Source: Sphingomonas sp. A2-49
Lineage (GTDB): Bacteria; Pseudomonadota; Alphaproteobacteria; Sphingomonadales; Sphingomonadaceae
Reading direction: 5' to 3'
DNA: 64,000 nucleotides
NCBI RefSeq assembly: GCF_025548555.1
Contig: NZ_JAJLPA010000001.1
Span: forward strand, 434,001 to 498,000
The number at the start of each line of letters is the position of its first letter. Within the stretch, counting starts at the first letter, position 1. The position numbers and the translations under genes are program-made. Shown here in pieces: positions 62,472 to 64,000 of this stretch. Below the pieces are notes generated by a model. The model ran no database searches. It was not told where the DNA came from and saw nothing but the letters and a program-made list of their open reading frames with translations.

Positions 62472-63726
62472 CCCCGCGCAGCACCGCCAGCCCGACGAGG
62501 CTCAGGATGCCGGCCCCGACCAGATACAGCCCGACCCACGCCAGCCCGCGCGGCGCAAGCGCCTCCGCCGCCATCGGCGCGAGTGCGCCGCCGACGATCC
62601 CGCCGAGATTGAACGTCATCGACACGCCGGTGTAGCGTACCCCCGCCGGGAACAGGCCGGGCAGCCAGCCGCCGAGCGGGCCATAGGCAAAGCCCATGAC
62701 GAACAGCGCGAAGGCGAGCCACAGGAATATGACCAGCAGCGATCCGGCGCCGAGCATCGGCCCCATCAGCGCGCCCGCGACGATGCAGCCGGTGAAACCG
62801 ATCACCAGCATCCGCCCCGCGCCGGTGCGGTCCGCGACGACGCTGGCGACGATCACCCCCGCGGCGAGGAACAGGATCGCGGCGAGCTCGACGCCCAGCA
62901 TCGCCTGCCGGCCGTAGCCCAGCGTCTTGGTGCCGTAGCCGAGCGTGAAGGCGGTCGCGAGATAGAAGAGCGCGAAACACGCGACGACCGCGCCGGTCCC
63001 CGCGATCAGCGCGCGGCCATGGTGCCGGACCAATGTCGCGATCGGCACCTTCGGCAATGCCTCTGCCTCCGCCGCCTCGAGGAACGCCGGGGTCTCGGTC
63101 AGCTTCAGCCGCACCCACAGCCCGAGCGCGACGAGCACCGCGCTGACGAGGAACGGCAACCGCCAGCCCCAGTCGCGGAACTGCGCGTCGTCGAGCGCGA
63201 GGCCGAGGATCAGGAACAACCCGTTGGCCATGATGAAGCCGACCGGTGCACCGAGCGGCGGGAACATGCCCCAGGTGTTGCGTCGGTGCGGCGGGGCGTT
63301 CTCCACCGCGAGCAATGCCGCGCCGCCCCATTCGCCGCCCAGCCCCAGCCCCTGCCCCAGCCGCATGACGCACAGGAGCAAGGGCGCTACCCAGCCGACC
63401 TGATCGTAGGTCGGCAGGAAGGCGATCGCAACGGTCGATCCCCCCATCAGCATCAGGCTGGCGACGAGCGTCGACTTGCGCCCGACACGGTCGCCGAAAT
63501 GACCGAAGACGATCGCGCCGACCGGCCGCGCGACGAAGGCGAGGCCGAAGCTCGCATAGCTCGCCAGCTGCTGCGCCGAACTGCTCTCCGCCGGAAAGAA
63601 CAGGGCGCCGAACACCAGCGCCGCAGCGGTCGCATAGATATAGAAATCGTAGAATTCGACCGCGGTGCCGACCAGGCTGGCGGTCAGGATGCGGCGCGGC
63701 GACGGTTTTGCGACGGATGGAGTCAT
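62458..63726 (-). CDS. MHS-family MFS transporter (metabolite:H+ symporter)
   Basis: A 422-aa protein with 12 membrane helices. TASLVGTAVEFYDFYIYATA near the start, the loop GHFGDRVGRKSTLVASL and RLGQGLGLGGEWGGAALLAV are typical of the MHS group, which takes up dicarboxylates, shikimate, alpha-ketoglutarate or betaines. The substrate here cannot be fixed. No catabolic genes lie beside it. ATG 63726 starts the family alignment. Confidence 0.92.
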   Translation of the reverse strand: MTPSVAKPSPRRILTASLVGTAVEFYDFYIYATAAALVFGALFFPAESSSAQQLASYASFGLAFVARPVGAIVFGHFGDRVGRKSTLVASLMLMGGSTVAIAFLPTYDQVGWVAPLLLCVMRLGQGLGLGGEWGGAALLAVENAPPHRRNTWGMFPPLGAPVGFIMANGLFLILGLALDDAQFRDWGWRLPFLVSAVLVALGLWVRLKLTETPAFLEAAEAEALPKVPIATLVRHHGRALIAGTGAVVACFALFYLATAFTLGYGTKTLGYGRQAMLGVELAAILFLAAGVIVASVVADRTGAGRMLVIGFTGCIVAGALMGPMLGAGSLLVIFLWLAFALFVMGFAYGPLGGWLPGLFPAGVRYTGVSMTFNLGGIVGGALAPMAAEALAPRGLAWVGLYLVGAGILSLVGLAVLRGASAD

Positions 63727-64000
63727 GATGGCCCTTTAAGCGCGAAATAATCGTGTCGGGCAATATGAGTGAAATGTGTCCGCAACAAACCGTGCCTAGA
63801 TGGGTCGTGTCGCTGCTCCTCTCCCCCCTGTGGGTAGCGACGTGCCGATCGCCTCCCCTGTCGATCGGCTCTCCCTGAACTACGGGGCGGTCGCATCGCG
63901 GCTGCCCCGATTTTTCATGGGGTCCGCCGCCGGAGCGCGCGTGCGCGTTCGGACTTGCCCGGATCGTCCCCGTTCCCTACCTGTTCGCCGGTGACCGACA
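63727..64000. other. Intergenic region at the right edge
   Basis: These 274 bases hold the promoter side of the MHS transporter gene. I see no reading frame I trust: a 64-codon frame at 63800-63994 is low-complexity and matches nothing. A GTGACCGAC near the end (63991 onward) could be the start of a gene beyond the window. Confidence 0.4.

Noticed and set aside
63800..63994. A 64-codon frame near the right edge
   Set aside because: No ribosome site, Arg/Pro/Ala-biased composition and no resemblance to known families.
1..64000. CRISPR arrays, riboswitches, rRNA operons
   Set aside because: No regularly spaced direct repeats were seen, no riboswitch core that I could recognise in the upstream regions I read, and no rRNA sequence.

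Overview
The window is high-GC (roughly 68-70 %), densely packed chromosomal DNA from an alphaproteobacterium, most likely a sphingomonad (Sphingomonas or a close relative). Supporting signs are a PEPxxWA-CTERM surface protein, a PopZ-type polar organiser, the alphaproteobacterial trpF-trpB-x-trpA-accD-folC cluster, a fused CysNC, Flp-type pilins, DUF6628-, DUF2218- and DUF481-family proteins, and GC-rich palindromic repeats of the kind scattered through sphingomonad genomes. The species assignment is inference; no marker gene such as 16S rRNA is present. I see no prophage, integrative element, CRISPR array or classical insertion sequence.

Layout. 1-6.4 kb: a histone-deacetylase-like gene cut by the window edge, a lipase-like hydrolase coupled to rppH, a DUF481 outer-membrane protein, and a compact arginine-succinyltransferase cluster (M20 hydrolase-astA-astB). 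6.4-10.3 kb: sulfate activation (cysD, cysNC, cysQ) behind a small membrane protein. 10.3-16.8 kb: an SBF-like transporter, tRNA-Arg with a clear terminator, a lipoprotein, a frameshifted fused MFS/spermidine-synthase gene in a coupled run with a GNAT gene and hemB, then a lipid-kinase-like gene. 16.8-26.3 kb: a minus-strand block of MATE pump, valS, S9 peptidase, popZ, tolC and a Pcm-like methyltransferase; valS carries an in-frame palindromic insertion. 26.4-29.3 kb: an accessory stretch with a PEP-CTERM protein, an AT-rich gap, an unlisted 59-aa ORF, tRNA-Cys, mutT and two flp pilin genes. 29.3-33.2 kb: accA, xerD, a 620-aa unknown and a 44-aa membrane peptide. 33.2-36.1 kb: aroK-aroB-DUF2256 followed by very small genes, including an orphan DUF2384 antitoxin-like gene. 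36.1-43.8 kb: DUF423, a KefB-like antiporter, a NifU-like scaffold, cvpA, radA, a GST, a glycosyltransferase and a padR-DUF2218 pair with visible palindromic operators. 43.8-51.4 kb: rarA, tRNA-Thr, a three-gene secreted operon built around an M48 protease, an EEP-family hydrolase, a patatin-like protein and a LapA-domain protein. 51.4-57.7 kb: pyrF, a GNAT gene and trpF-trpB-x-trpA-accD-folC. 57.7-64 kb: DUF6628 behind a putative Fur box, ampG, a single-domain response regulator, an RluB-type synthase with a long RG-rich tail, rsmD, an unknown gene and an MHS-family transporter.

Most genes are housekeeping and are tightly coupled: at least fourteen junctions have ATGA, GTGA or TGATG stop-start overlaps. 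I did not find a convincing new multi-gene system. The best leads are the foldback element domesticated inside valS, the split spermidine-synthase-like gene whose frameshift creates a GTGA junction, the small-gene cluster around the orphan antitoxin with an RBS-sequestering hairpin, the PadR operators, and the secreted unknown/M48/unknown operon.
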